Below, in pieces: positions 1 through 11,737 of a stretch of 64,000 nt of DNA. This DNA is from Amorphophallus konjac (lineage: Eukaryota; Streptophyta; Magnoliopsida; Alismatales; Araceae), in contig CM040125.1 of assembly GCA_022559845.1 (NCBI GenBank), positions 285,000,200 to 285,064,199 of the forward strand, read 5' to 3'. How positions within the stretch are numbered: the first letter of the stretch is position 1; each line of letters opens with the position of its first letter. Made by a program: the position numbers and the translations under genes. The notes beneath the pieces were generated by a model. That model had not been told where the DNA came from. It made no database searches and was given only the letters and a program-made list of their open reading frames with translations.

Positions 1-903
1 CATCATCAAAGTCCCACGGTGACGGCAGCTCATTTCTCAGTTCCCATACTTATTGATATCACCATCTCCCTGTATGCATTTTACTATATGTTACATATGC
101 TACTAGATTATATCAAGGACCTCGTGGCTTTGGTAAATCTGGGATTTGAGTTCCCCTTCATCAAAAACAATGATGATTCCAGAGGCATCTTAGTCATACG
201 GATAGGCCGTTGAGCCGTCCAAGACTGGGGACGATGGTTCCCTTTTTACGAGTTGGTGCGTGGATAAACGGGCTTCGGCTTAGTATCAGCTCGCAGAATT
301 GGTTTCTTGACCCAGTCTGGGCAGTTTAACAATATTATCCTTGATTATATTATATCTCCATTTGCTTTATTTTTCCCTTTAGCCCAGCATGCATTCATGT
401 AGGACTTTGAATTAACTTTGGAAAATCATTCTGATAAGCTTCTGTTGAGAGTTGAATTGATCTTGATCTTTCTCGATATGCGATATTCCTTGCCGAATTG
501 AATCCTCAGTGCGTTTTGTCGCTGTTTTGGGTCTTTGCTCGAAAGCTCCTTGTTTGGATTTTTATCATTTTATTTTCCAACTTTCCCCTTGATCCACCTT
601 GGCTGCAGCACGTCCACTGGCTGGTAACCGCTCCCCAATGGTGAAACTTGCAGGTTTGTGACCTGAGGTACTTCCACCGCGTTGGAAGTTGATCATTTAT
701 TTTATCTCCTTCGTGCACCGCGTGCACATCTCCCCTTTTATCCAAACATTGTTGATTTCCTTGAATTTCCTGAGATTTGCTTCATCTCGTACTTTTGATT
801 TCATTCTCATCAAGTGATGTTGATTGCGTGTCTCATCACACCTTGGCATCTACTTTTCAGTTTGCTCTGCTCCCTTGCAAAGCAGACGCCAAGGCGGGGC
901 AGC
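1..903 (+). other. 3' end of internal region of LTR element A
   Basis: AT-rich, non-coding sequence leading to a polypurine tract and the LTR at 904. No retroviral domain is recognisable; a 64-codon open frame at 19-213 has no family features. Position just before a 3' LTR makes this the 3' untranslated part of A, whose body lies left of the window. The layout before the LTR (GC-rich stretch, G-run, then TGTAGACAC) resembles that of Tat element B, so A may be Tat-like, but no coding sequence confirms it. Confidence 0.55.
889..903 (+). promoter_or_regulatory. Polypurine tract of element A
   Basis: Purine-rich stretch containing AAGGCGGGG directly before the LTR start TGTAGACACG at 904. In the LTR retrotransposon replication cycle this is where plus-strand DNA synthesis is primed. 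The run is short and interrupted by pyrimidines, so exact limits are uncertain. Confidence 0.55.
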
Positions 904-2439
904 TGTAGACACGCTAAAATTGACATCATTTTGAGTATATTTCATATCGCTCTGCGATGCCCCATTTGACTCTCAAATCAGCTTATTTGAGTGGTTTTTC
1001 CCACTTTTCATGGATTTCCCCTGAATTTCTCCTATGTTTCCCCATTTATCTCCTTTTTCCTATTTTTATGGATTTTTTGGGCATTTATCTCTATTTTCTG
1101 AATTCACGCCCTCATCAGGGACGTGTTTTTGAAACACGCCCTTGTCTAGGGCGTGTCTTTCCCATTTTATCTATTTCTCCCCCATTTTATCTATTTTATG
1201 AATTTTTTGAATTTATGACCTAGGTAAGGGCGTGTTTTCTTAAAACATGACTTAACCTAGGGCGTTTCTTAAAGAAAGGACGCCCACACCTGAGGGCGTT
1301 AATTCTTTTGGTTGTGACCGACTTCCCCATTTGAGCTCTTGAAATTAACGCCCTTCTCAGGGGCGTGTTTTTAAACGTGGCTTTGATTAAGGCGTGTTTT
1401 ACATTTTTCAAATATGGGGAGTTTTTATTTCCAAAATTTGGCTTTGTGGAACGCCCTTGTGCAGGGCGTGTTTTTGAGAAACGCCCTCTAGATAGGTCGT
1501 CAATTCATCAATTGACGCCTTGACCTAAGGCGTGTTTCACCTTCTGGCTTCGCCGCCCTTTCCCCCGAGAGTCCTTGCTTCGTTGGATACCTGCTTGATT
1601 TGGGCTCTTGCCCATTCTTATCATTTCCCCCGGTAGGACTCTTGCCTTCCTATCTCTTCATCTTTTTCTATTTAATAGAGACATTGTCTCTGTTCTTAGG
1701 TTGGACTCTTCTTCCTCTCACGTTTTTCCCCTTCCCCTTCTTCTCTGTTGGTTTTCTCCTTTTCTTGTTTTATTTTCCTTCGCAGGTGCTGTTGCTGTTT
1801 GGCTGAGGAGGCTCCCTCACGTTAAAGCTTCATCCTTTGAAGCCTTTCTCCCCATCGAGCATCAAAGCCACAGCAGCACACCAGATTTTTCTATCTCCCT
1901 TCTTCCTTTTTTGTTTTGTTTACTGTATAGTTCACATACACGCATACATTGCATCATTATTCTTTTATCAATTTCCCCCCCTCTCAACCACGTTGGGAAT
2001 ATCTCCCCTTAGTGCAATCTCTAGCACACTCCCCTTGTTTTTATATCATATCATTCATCATTCATCTCCCACACCCTTTTTGCATAGGGGTTTAAGGGCA
2101 ATCCCCTTAAGGTGTGTATTGTTCATATTTTTCATGCTCATATATTTTTTGAATTTGATGCTACACCATTGTTTCTAATCCATATCTTATTGGTGCTTGT
2201 CTTTTTTTTGCAAGGGTAATTAATTGAAGAACTCTCTTCATCGGCCGGCCGATTTGAAGAGAAAGGATGTACTCACATCCCCGCATCTTTTGAGGTATTT
2301 TGCGATCATCTCCCCATATTATTTATCTCCTCTTTGAGACCCTCGTGTCTCTGGCGATCACACACTCCACATTAGCACCTCGTGCTCATGCTTATTATTC
2401 TTTTATATATTAAAAGTGTGTATTTTAAATAGATCTACA
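904..2439 (+). repeat. 3' LTR of element A (complete)
   Basis: A 1536-bp LTR with perfect 6-bp inverted ends, TGTAGA at 904 and TCTACA at 2439. Element B's LTR resumes at the next base, so A is inserted in B's 5' LTR and the LTR is complete rather than truncated. It holds a cluster of short palindromes (1105-1533), pyrimidine-rich sequence (1600-2200) and no coding domain. The left LTR lies outside the window, so the target duplication (expected to copy 2440-2444, ACCCC) cannot be verified. Confidence 0.8.
1105..1533 (+). repeat. Array of about ten short palindromes in A's LTR
   Basis: Ten modules of the form ACGCCCT-N5/7-AGGGCGT at about 1105, 1135, 1216, 1246, 1279, 1346, 1375, 1449, 1480 and 1514. 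Each arm pair is self-complementary while the centres differ. Several are flanked by T or A runs. They are not head-to-tail copies of one unit: spacing varies and only the palindromic arms are conserved. Confidence 0.8.
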
Positions 2440-3465
2440 ACCCCCTTCGGCCAATAGAAACCCACGCCGAGACCCTCCTTCTTTGAACAATGAAATCCAG
2501 TCCGAGGCCCTCCTCTGCACTGTCATCCTTCAATCCTTTAGTCTCCCTATACACCTGTCTAGGGGATGTTCGGAGACCATCATATGTGCCCCGAGGAGAT
2601 ACAGCAATGGGGAAGACTTCCCCTACAGCTCTCGTTCCCGATCCAGATTTCACTGCTACCTCACGAACTCAAAGAGCCATGTTATTATATGCGTTCTGAT
2701 GGGTTCCAAGGGAATATTAAACAATGAGATAGAGGCAAGTAACATCCCCGGGCCCGGTGCCCTTCTTATCTGGTCGTCATCCCGGCCTCCCGTGGATGAT
2801 GACCTATTCTCTCTTGGCATAATCCAAGTTGAGGGGACATGCTGTCGAAATTCATACATATCCTATCGGGTAAATGTGATATTCTCTCCCAGCCCATCCG
2901 GCCCACGGAGTCATGTCTTTGCATGCTCTCCGATGGTCCCTCGAAGGGGAATATAGATGCGGCACCGCACCCACATGGGACGTGCCATGTCGCGCCGGTC
3001 CCTATTCGAACTCCGGGTCTATTATACCTGATCTTTTACGGATCCTACCCTGCCGCTGCATGGGTGGTTTCCTATTCCCCACTTGGCATAGTCCAAGATG
3101 GCGGGGATATGCCGTCAGATTTGTCCCGTACTTAAAAACCCCCCTGCTTTGACTAGTCCATTTAGCATTCTGCAAATAAATCAACCCCGTCTCTTTTGAG
3201 CCTCATCTTCACCGCTGCTTTCCTCTTATTTTGGCGTTTAATCAAGGGTTGTCCTTCCTTGGAAGGGCGTAATTAACGTCATAGCCTTTATGGTATGACG
3301 GACTTCTAGTCCCGACTCGAACTTCACAATCAACTGACCAAGTCAGATCGAGCGCACAATAAAATTGTCACCCTGGTGACTGGCACGCCTAATAAATCAA
3401 AAATCCCAAATAAAAAATATATAAATAAATAATATAACGAAACAAGATGAGATCAACGTTCCACA
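2440..3465 (+). repeat. Right-hand 1026 bp of B's 5' LTR
   Basis: Aligns with 24737-25763 of the 3' LTR over its whole length with only substitutions and a single-base length difference, and ends in CCACA like the 3' copy. The left two-thirds are separated by the insertion of A and lie outside the window. Confidence 0.9.
2813..3097 (+). repeat. Duplicated module with CTTGG-N6-CCAAG dyads in B's LTR
   Basis: Two diverged copies of a roughly 270-bp module, each holding a perfect dyad, CTTGG-CATAAT-CCAAG at 2813 and CTTGG-CATAGT-CCAAG at 3082, followed by similar text ending in a GACATGC or GATATGC motif. The 3' LTR has the same pair near 25110 and 25379, and the minus-strand relative E near 48162 and 48430. 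Confidence 0.7.
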
Positions 3466-3468
3466 AGC

Positions 3469-3486
3469 TGGCACGCCCGGTGGGAC
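3469..3486 (+). promoter_or_regulatory. Primer binding site of B
   Basis: TGGCACGCCCGGTGGGAC starts three bases after the 5' LTR end. It opens with TGG, as expected for complementarity to a tRNA 3' CCA end, and sits where minus-strand synthesis is primed. It is not the initiator-Met site seen in G, D and F. I cannot assign the tRNA without a search. Confidence 0.75.
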
Positions 3487-3577
3487 TTAGTCTCCCTTCA
3501 TCTCTACGCCAAAATAGGAGGCCCAGCGGGCCCCCCTCAAATTTCTGATCCTGTGCGCTTTCCTTATTTTCAGGAAG

Positions 3578-5266
3578 ATGACTACTGGACTTATGTCTAT
3601 ACGCTTCGGCAAACAACCGATCGATATTCATGTGCGAGAGGGTTACCTGGCGGTACCCCTGTCATTCGGAGCAATGCCCCCTGCTGTCGGGCTGCCCAAC
3701 TGTCTGGGCCTCGTTTTCACCGACCTCCTGCAGGTCGACAACAACCAGCGAGGCACTATTGCAAGTGCCCCGATGAAGACTGCTGGTGAGAAGGCTGACT
3801 TATCGGAAAAGACGACCTCGACGGCCATCGCCTGCTATGTACACCAAGTTCAAAGGAGGGACACGGTTCCCGCTGCTGCCCAGAGGGGAAAGAGAAATAA
3901 CCGGAGAAGCCGGTATGCTGCTGCTGAGCGTCGTCTTTCCAATTCTGGGAAGACAATGATGATAGGAGATGTCAGGGTGAACCTCAACGATCGCCCCAGA
4001 GAAGTCCGGCCGGACAGGATTGTCCCGACTATCCAGACCGACAACAGGTTCTGCGTTCTGGCCGCTAGGAGGGCCAACTGGGAAGCTGATGAAAGGAAGC
4101 TGCTGGCGCCCAAGCCAGCAAAATATAAACAGGTCTGGCGACCAAAGAAGATTCAGAACTGGGCCCCAGCTCGATATGAGAAGAAGGCTACTGAGGATGC
4201 TGTTGCCTACTTCAGGGCAGGAAGCAGAAGGGAAGAAAGAAACTACAGAAGAGATGCTATTGCTGCTTACCCCAAAGCTCTGGGGAGGAGAGATGAAAAG
4301 AATTATGAAGGAAGAAATCTGATTACTACTCGCCCCTTGATGAAGGGCAGAAGATATGAGAAGAAGGAAGACCTTGCTGTCACCCATCCCAAGGCCAAAG
4401 GCAAAAGATGGGAAAGGAAGAATTATGTTGACACTGCCAACTGCTGCCAAGACGGCGATATGAAAATGAGCGAACCAGTCACGGTTGCCATTCCAAGAAG
4501 ACCAAGAGCCTGTGCCAGACAGGCTGATATATTCAGATATTCCAAAGCCGACCATTTGAATGCTCAGATGACAAGACTGGCTCATCAGCAGAAAAGCCAG
4601 GAAAGATTGATACTCCGACTAGAGCTGCGAAGGCACGAGCCAGAGGAGATGAAACAAGTAGTCCAAGACTACTTCCATTACCTGGGGAACTCTGCCCTCG
4701 GTCAGCAAAGATTATCCCGTGCCCTGGGCACCGTGGATGAAGAAGAAGGAGAAGCCCTTCAAGAAGTGATGCTCGGAGTCTCCTCCTCCGATTCAAATGA
4801 TTATGAAGAAGGCCGCAAGGCCGGTTATGATAAAGAAGACATGTATAGGGAAGAGGCTGAAGAAAGAGTATCGGTCTTCGACCGACTCGAATACCCTGAC
4901 CAGGCAAAAAGAAAAGTTTGCAGGCAGAAGGGAAGAATGCAAATCTTCGCCTGTAACATGGCTGGAATCGCCAGGGGGCAAAATATGCTACCAACTCAGC
5001 CAGATGAACTGCTCAGGCTGGCTACCAGACCAGGCCCCGTCACAAGAAGAGGTCAGGCTGCAAAAGGCAAGATGAAGAATGATGATGAAATCCACAAGAT
5101 CACCACCATGACAGTCAATGTGGTGACAACAGAGGAAGGAGACAATCCCTTCGTTGATGATGTTGAAGGGACTTCAGAAGATATACAAATCCCATCGACT
5201 CTAGATCCCATGATCCAGATGATGTTTAGAAGATATCAACAGGAGATCAGTGCTCTCAGAAGATAG
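3578..5266 (+). pseudogene. ORF1 of B, upstream of and in frame with gag
   Basis: A 562-codon frame starting at the first ATG after the primer region and ending in TAG at 5264; the same frame continues into gag. The protein is highly charged. Residues about 196-290 (4165-4440) contain about five basic repeats of about 20 residues with a core like GRRxEKKNY followed by an acidic or Pro-containing tail. No catalytic motif is visible. Extra ORFs before gag are known from Ogre-type Tat elements, whose function is unknown. The stop can be explained as CAG to TAG, like the other stops in this frame. Nucleic-acid binding is inferred only from charge. Confidence 0.7.
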
Positions 5267-7102
5267 CTAAATGAGAGGCATGAAGCCACACCGATCTCCA
5301 AGCAAGCCGAACCTGTGGGGGAGACTTCCAGCTCAGTAGAAATGGCTGTCCCAACTAATCCTCTTCCAGCTGATAAGGGTAAAGCTCCAAGCCAGCCTGT
5401 TCTGCAGCAAGCAGCAGCTCAGCCCTCTACATCTCAGACGCAGCCCGCCGCACCCACCTTGCGTGCGACTGTGATGACGACTCCTTACAGCCAGCAACAA
5501 GCTCACTTCTTCCCAGAAGAGATAGATCCAGCCCTAGCCCACAAGCTGATGATTGAAAGAATTGTGGAGATGAAGCTGTCTGAGAAGACCGGTGACGGTG
5601 TAAGTACCTATGACGTGTACAAAGTACCGTATCCTCCCCAGTATGCCGCTAAAAGTCTACCCCCAGGCGTTAGTAAGCCGCCGAAATTTGAGAAATTCAA
5701 CGGCCAGGGCTCTCCCAGGGAGCACATTGCTTACTATACCATAATTATGGGTGACCTGGCAGCTGATGAAGCCTATCTGCTTAAGTTCTTTGGCTCGTCC
5801 CTCACTGGGATAGCCTTTGAATGGTATTCAAGCCTGCCCGCTGGATCAGTGGTGGATTGGCCTGATATGCAAAGAAAATTCCGCGATAGATTTCATGTCA
5901 CTGAAAGAGAAATTACAATAGCAGAGCTATATGCAACCAAGCAAAGGCAAGATGAAACAGCACTGGACTACATCAAAAGGTGGAAAAACTTAGCCATGAG
6001 ATGCCGAAGACCTCCCCATCAGGAAGATGCAGTGCAGATATGTAAACAGAGCCTCAAGAGAGAGGTGCTAGAAAAGATGATCGGTGCAGATGTCAGAACA
6101 TTTGACCGGCTGAACAATATAGTGGCGGAAGTCGAGACGTTCTTGTCCAAGCGTCCGACCGCCAATGCTCCCACTATGCCGAAGGGTAAAACTAATGACC
6201 GACGGCCATCACATACTGAGGCTAACGCCGTCGATTTTAGAACCTTCGAGCAACAGAAAGGGAAAAAGGAGGCAGATGAAGCTCCCCCGCCTGAAGGTGC
6301 AACAGAAAGAAAAGATAAGGTCTCTCTGAGAGACAGAATGAGAAGAGCTTACTCTTTTCCCAAAGATAAGACATCAGCACTATTTAACTGGGCATATAAG
6401 TTCAACAAGGTAACATTGCCCGAACCGAAGAGACCTGCGGATGCAACAAAGAAAGACGATCCGTTGTTCTGTCCATTTCACCGTGCGCTGGGGCACGCAA
6501 TTGAAGACTGTTATGTCTTCAAGGATATCATGGAAGGAATGGTCAAAAAGGGCGAGCAACAGTTGGGTGATTACCAGGTGAAGCCACCTCATCCGCATGA
6601 GCCTCTGCCCTGGAGGATGGCCGCCAATGTGATTTCAGTCTATCAGCAACTGCCAGAGGAAGTCGTTGAAGAATGTACCAGGCATACTTATGAAGCTTGC
6701 CTCCTCACCCCACTGAGAGATCAGGAAGGATGGCAGACGAAGCCCATAAAGAACAAGAAAAAGACTCTTGCAGCCAGCACCAGTGGGGCAACTATTCGGG
6801 GTGTCACCCCTAGGCTGGAGTCGCCTCCAGTAAGGCCAGTATGGCATACAGCAGAGACCGGACCAGTCATCCGGATCCCTACTCACAACCGGAGGAGACA
6901 AACTCCCCTACCTGCACATAAAGAAGTAAGTCCTGCAGCCAGGCGTCTACAGCATTATATCGATGAGCTCGATGAATATGAGAAGAAAAAGCCCAAAAAC
7001 CTGCTGATAAAAGACTGTATACTCTGGGAGCAGCTCGAAGAATTGAAAATGAAAGAGCAACCAGAGGCAGAACAAGAAAAAGCTAAAAATGAGCCCTTCT
7101 AG
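5267..7102 (+). pseudogene. Gag region of B
   Basis: Continues ORF1 without frame change; an internal start was not identified. The central part, with motifs such as FEWYSSLPAGSV and FRDRFHV (about 5815-5910), matches the Ty3/gypsy capsid family (Retrotrans_gag). Toward the C-terminus CPFHRALGHAIEDC (from 6469) has a Cys-X2-His-X4-His-X4-Cys layout, a variant of the retroviral zinc knuckle. Basic and Pro-rich sequence follows. Gag packages element RNA into virus-like particles. The frame ends at TAG (7100); the homologous codon in E is TGG, so this is a G-to-A nonsense change. Confidence 0.85.
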
Positions 7103-8176
7103 GGGCAGGAGCCAGCAAAGCCGAATTCCCAGAAGAAGAAGAGACGGCCCAAGTCCAAAAGGGGAAAGAAAGTCATGACAGTACAATGCAACACCCTGTC
7201 GGTACTCTTTTCCTTGCCCGGGAAGAATGATGAGGATGAAGCATCAAATGCCCCGCTAGAAGCCAACCATGTTGAGGCCTCTACCTCAGCCCATGCAACA
7301 CGTTCTGGGAAAAGATGGGGGCGCCCGCCACCAGCCAATCATAATATTATATTCATAGGGGAGCAACCCTATCAGATCCTCGAGCCAGAGGTACGAGGTG
7401 TCCAGGTTCCTCCCCCTGCCAGCTTGTACCAAGAAAAAGAAGAGGCTCCTTCATTCCTGGAATTCTTGTCCAGTTTGGAAAATGAGCAATTGGCTCGCAC
7501 TGCTTCAGCTGAAAACAATAAATGCCAGCAGACTGCAGTTAGGAAGCAGAAGCAGCATGAAGAAAATAAAGGAAGTAACCCTCTAGCAGAAACAGTGGTC
7601 GTTACTACAGAAGAAGCCTCCCGGGGAACCGATCAAGAGGGTGAAACTGGCACTGGGCAGCAAAGGCCGCAAGCACCACATGAACCTCCAAGACCCCGTT
7701 GGTTGGAGGAGATGAGACTGTCTAATGTCCGGGTGGGCAGCCGGATCATGAAAATGCTGAAGAAGCTCCCTACCAGGTTTTCTATCTGGGAAATCCTCTC
7801 TCTGAGTGAAGAGGCTCGCCAAGCCATTATTGATGTCTTGCAATCGCCGGCACAGTATGAAGCACTCTTGACAGAAGTGAATTTTGGTCCGTCAGTCACA
7901 TTCACAGAGGATGACATGCTAATCCCAAATTCCGGCCATAATAGACCGCTATATATGAGGGGTTCCTTGAACTGTCAGCTGATAAGCAGAATACTGATAG
8001 ATCCCGGGGCTGCTGTGAACATTCTCCCATACCGCATCTATCAGAAATATTACTTTGATCTGCAGCTCACCAAGGTCAGAGACATGAAGATTGCAGGATT
8101 CAACCAAAAGTGTGAGACACCTCTTGGGGTAGCTGATTTCAACCTCACATTGGGAGACCTCACTACAGTGGTATGA
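7103..8176 (+). pseudogene. Protease region of B
   Basis: Same frame as gag. A variable linker leads to an aspartic-protease-like segment with ILIDPGAAVNILPYR (about 7999-8040), where the usual Asp-Ser/Thr-Gly active site reads Asp-Pro-Gly. The same DPG occurs in the independent copy E, so it is a family trait. The second half (GLADFNLTLGDL type text) fits retropepsin folds. The frame stops at TGA 8174; E has CGA-type Arg there. The enzyme would mature the polyprotein; activity with DPG is uncertain. Confidence 0.8.
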
Positions 8177-9277
8177 TTCTATGTGATCGACTCCAATACC
8201 ACGTATAAAGCCCTACTGGGGAGACCGTGGCTGCATGAATATCAAATAGTACCATCCACGCTACATCAGTGCATCAAATACTGCCATGAAGGAAAAGAAG
8301 AGAGGGTGTTTACGGATATGCATCCTTTCGAAGTGTTCGAGTGCCATATGCTCGATGCATCCTACTATACCGAGGTGTCACAAAAGTGCGAAAGGAAAGA
8401 GGCTGTAATCAGCCAGAAGAAGCCCGCGACAGAGGCAAGGAATTGGTCTCCACCGCCACCAAAGGGCTATGTTAAAAAGCATAATGTATCTCACATCTCT
8501 TATGCCGGTGACTTTGCTCGGGTTACTCCTCCTAGCGTCCACCCGGATAATGCCGATGAAGAAATGAAACAAAAGTACACTCAGGTGGAGGTGCCACAGG
8601 GTTTATTTAAACCCGTTGTCAGCCTTGAGTACCAAACGGTGCTACCACTGAAGACTATGGAAATCCCTCGCTTCTGCGAGCCTCCTATTATATTCTACAC
8701 CGGGGAGCCAGTCAAGGAAGATGATCAAGACTGTATGGCCCCTGAAGAAGCTGCAGACCGGATGGTACCGATTACAGGCTTGGATTATACTACCCAACGG
8801 GTTTCACAAATGTTCTCCAAAATGCAAATGCCATCAATGCAGCTTGCTGCCCAGAAGAAGGCATTCAAGGAGCTGTGGGATCCGCCTCGAGATAGTAAAG
8901 AACTGAGGAAGATCACTCAACACCCAGGATTGGGTTATACCCTTCAAGAATACTATGAGGCTAAGGTAGACGTCATATCTGTCTCATACCAGCATGAAGA
9001 CCCTCCCGAGGTGGGATATGACAAATACCCCTCGGAAGATGAAGAAATCATTTATCAATCCATAATGAAAAATGAAGCCCCAGACAGTCTGCCAGAAACA
9101 GAGACATCTGATGAGGCAAAGAAAGCTTGGTACTGGGAGGACCTGTCTTCCAAAGAAGATCTGTTCCAGGCTGAAGCAAAATTTGATACGGGAACCCCGG
9201 ATGAAGATCAAATAGCAAGAGAGCTGCAGGAGTGTTTAGAGTTCGGACGCATTCTAGAAGAGTTCCGGGCTCTGTAG
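8177..9277 (+). pseudogene. Protease end and spacer between protease and RT of B
   Basis: Begins with the end of the retropepsin-like domain (TYKALLGRPWLHEY, about 8201-8242), the hydrophobic-Gly-Arg stretch typical near the protease C-terminus, then an acidic spacer of about 300 residues without known domain, rich in Glu, Asp and Pro. E preserves the whole spacer at clearly recognisable similarity, which argues that it was part of a functional polyprotein. Stops at TAG 9275 (CAG in E). Confidence 0.75.
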
Positions 9278-9850
9278 AATGATGACCTGTCAGGAGAGCC
9301 CACATCAGAAGAGCCTCTATGAACGGAAGAGTCCACTTCTGAATTTCCTGCTGAACTAGCCTCGTCCTCGGGACAGACTGAACAGAATCCGGTAATATTG
9401 GCCCTATATGATGCACCAGCCTCCGCTGATGACCAGTATGATGAAATAGAAGAGCATGAAACTGAAGAAGATTACATCCCTGGAGGCTTTATTGATTTGC
9501 AAGAAGCCCCGCCCGAAGTTGAAGACGGGGGCCAAGCCACCGTCGATGAGTTGATAGAAATAAATTTGGGATCCGCAGATGAACCAAGGCCGACATTCCT
9601 CAGCGCACTGCTGGAGCCAGATGCCAGGGAACAATATATACAGTTCTTGAAAGAATTCCGAGACTGTTTTGCATGGACATATGATGAAATGCTAGGACTG
9701 AGCTCTGATGTGGCACAGCACCGATTGGCAATAAACCTAGAGGCTAACCCTGTAAAGCAGCCTTCCAGGAGAATGCGTCCTGAATTGATAAATCAGATTA
9801 ACAAAGAAGTTGACAAGCTGATTGAGGTAGGCTTTGTCGAAGAAAACTAG
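9278..9850 (+). pseudogene. N-terminal part of B reverse transcriptase region
   Basis: Continues in frame, with a TGA at 9320 and TAG at 9848. From about 9650 it carries text typical of the segment before RT fingers in Ty3/gypsy elements (DCFAWTYDEM and SRRMRPELINQINKEVDKL). The last residues VGFVEEN directly precede the RT fingers on the next segment. E reads through the 9848 position with CAG. Confidence 0.8.
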
Positions 9851-10258
9851 TATACTACATGGCTGGCCAATATAGTGCCCGTAAAGAAGAAGAATGGGCA
9901 GATTAGAATATGTGTTGATTTTCGGGACCTTAATAAGGCTTGCCCGAAAGATGATTTCCCGGTGCCAATCACTGAGGTGATGATCGATGCAACTACTAGT
10001 CATGAAGCCCTGTCATTCATGGATGGATCATCTGGATACAACCAGATCTGGATTGCTAAAGAAGACAGAGTGCACACTGCATTCCGCACTCCGAAGGGAA
10101 TATTCCACTACAAAAGAATGCCGTTTGGCCTTAAGAACGCCGGCGCTACTTACCAAAGAGCTATGACAAAGATCTTTGATGACTTGCTCTTCAAAAAGGT
10201 AGAGTGCTACATTGATGATCTGGTGGTAAAAACCAGCAAAAGAGAAGACCATTTGTAA
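9851..10258 (+). pseudogene. Reverse transcriptase core of B
   Basis: Contains the ordered RT motifs: PVKKKNGQIRICVDFRDLN, FMDGSSGYNQI, RMPFGLKNAGATYQR and the active site CYIDDLVVKT (from about 10207) with both catalytic Asp. This is the RNA- and DNA-dependent DNA polymerase that copies the element. Ends in TAA at 10256; E has CAA. Confidence 0.92.
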
Positions 10259-11737
10259 GACCTAAGGATAGTATTCCAGAGGTTGCGCAAATATGAACTC
10301 AAGATGAATCCCATGAAATGCGCCTTTGGCGTGTCCAGTGGAAAATTCCTCGAATTTATTGTCCGACATAAGGGTATTGAAATTGATCCGTCCAAGATTA
10401 AAGCTATCCAGGAGCTCCCTCCACCAAGGAATCTGCACGAGCTGAGATCTCTGCAAGGGCGCCTAGCTTATGTCCGACGATTTATATCAAATATGTCAGG
10501 AAGATGTCATCCCTTTCACAAGCTCATGATGAAAGATGTACCGTTCCTCTGGGACGATGGATGTCAGGAGGCCTTTGAAAAGCTGAAAGAATATCTTAAA
10601 ACCCCTCCAATACTGGGGGCACCGGTTAAGGGCAGACCCTTGATATTGTATATCTCAGCCGCACAATGTTCCCTGGGGGCAATGCTGGCACAGATAAATG
10701 AGGAAGGCAAAGAGCAGGCCCTGTACTACCTAAGTCGGAGGCTGATTAGAACCGAAGAAAGCTACAGCTATATAGAAAAGACATGCTTGGCACTAGTCTT
10801 TGCCGTCAAAAAGCTCCGGCACTATATGCTGTCACATGAAATCAGATTGATATCTGCAGCAGATCCACTCAAATACATATTGACTCAGCCAGTACTGAAA
10901 GGCCGGTTGGGCAAATGGGCAATAATTCTGATGGAATTCGATATCACATATATACCCCAGAGGGCAATAAAAGGACAGGCCGTGGCTGATTTCTTCGCAG
11001 AGCATCCTGTGTCGGAGAATGATATGTTGGGGACTGAATTACTCGATGATGAGACACTCGAGGCCTGTCAAGCTCAGCCAGTTATGTGGCAACTGTTCTT
11101 CGATGGAGCATCCAGAACAGAGACAGATTCCGATGGAAAGACCAGGGTACGGGCTGGAGTCGGTATTGTACTGAAATCACCAGAGGGGGAAGTTGTACAT
11201 ACTTCCTGTTCTATAAACAAGCCATGCACCAATAATGAAGCCGAATATGAAGCTCTGATAATCAGACTCAATATCAGCCTCAACATGGGTATCCAGATGC
11301 TTCAGGTATTCGGGGATTCGATGTTGATAATAAAGCAAATCCAAGGGGAGTTCGAAATGTGGAAGCCAGAACTAAATCCCTATCACCAGAAAGCTGTACG
11401 CCTCATGGCAAAGTTCTATCATATTGAACTCAAACATGTGGGCCGTGGACATAATGCCCAGGCTGATGCGCTGGCAAAGCTGGCCAGCTCACTAGCAGTC
11501 CCGCCAGATGAAACACTGAACATTGTTGTTATGAACCGGCGGCAAGTCCCCAGTATGCTAGAAGGGTGCCCCGAAGAGGAAGAAGTTGCCACTATCAGCA
11601 CAATACAGGCGTCTGATTGGAGACAGCATTTGCTACAGTGGTTTCTACACCGACAGCTGCCACAGAAAAGAGAGGAAAAGATGAAACTCCTGAGGACCAA
11701 AGATTCCTATGAATTCAGAAATGGAACTTTATTCTGA
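10259..11737 (+). pseudogene. RT thumb, RNase H and second (archaeal-type) RNase H of B
   Basis: Starts with the RT connection (GRLAYVRRFISN), then the usual gypsy RNase H (LILYISAAQCSLGAML; LYYLSRRLIRTEESY; AVADFFAEHP). After a short linker comes a second RNase H with FFDGASR (about 11098), NNEAEYEAL, FGDSMLIIKQ and NAQADALAKLAS, which supply the four acidic residues of an RNase HI/aRNase H site. Two RNases H in tandem are diagnostic of the Tat group. Ends in TGA 11735 (Arg codon in E). Confidence 0.92.

Noticed and set aside
1600..2178. Hydrophobic open frames in A's LTR, as membrane proteins
   Set aside because: Overlapping frames in pyrimidine-rich LTR sequence yield Leu/Phe/Ser-rich translations by composition.
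2440..3465. 5' LTR of B looked truncated by a deletion
   Set aside because: The neighbouring LTR of A ends in a perfect TCTACA matching its TGTAGA start exactly at the break, so interruption by A explains it better.
5264..5272. TAG-CTA between ORF1 and gag as programmed readthrough
   Set aside because: Seven further stops in the same frame are of the same one-step C-to-T kind and those comparable with E are mutations; nothing singles this one out.
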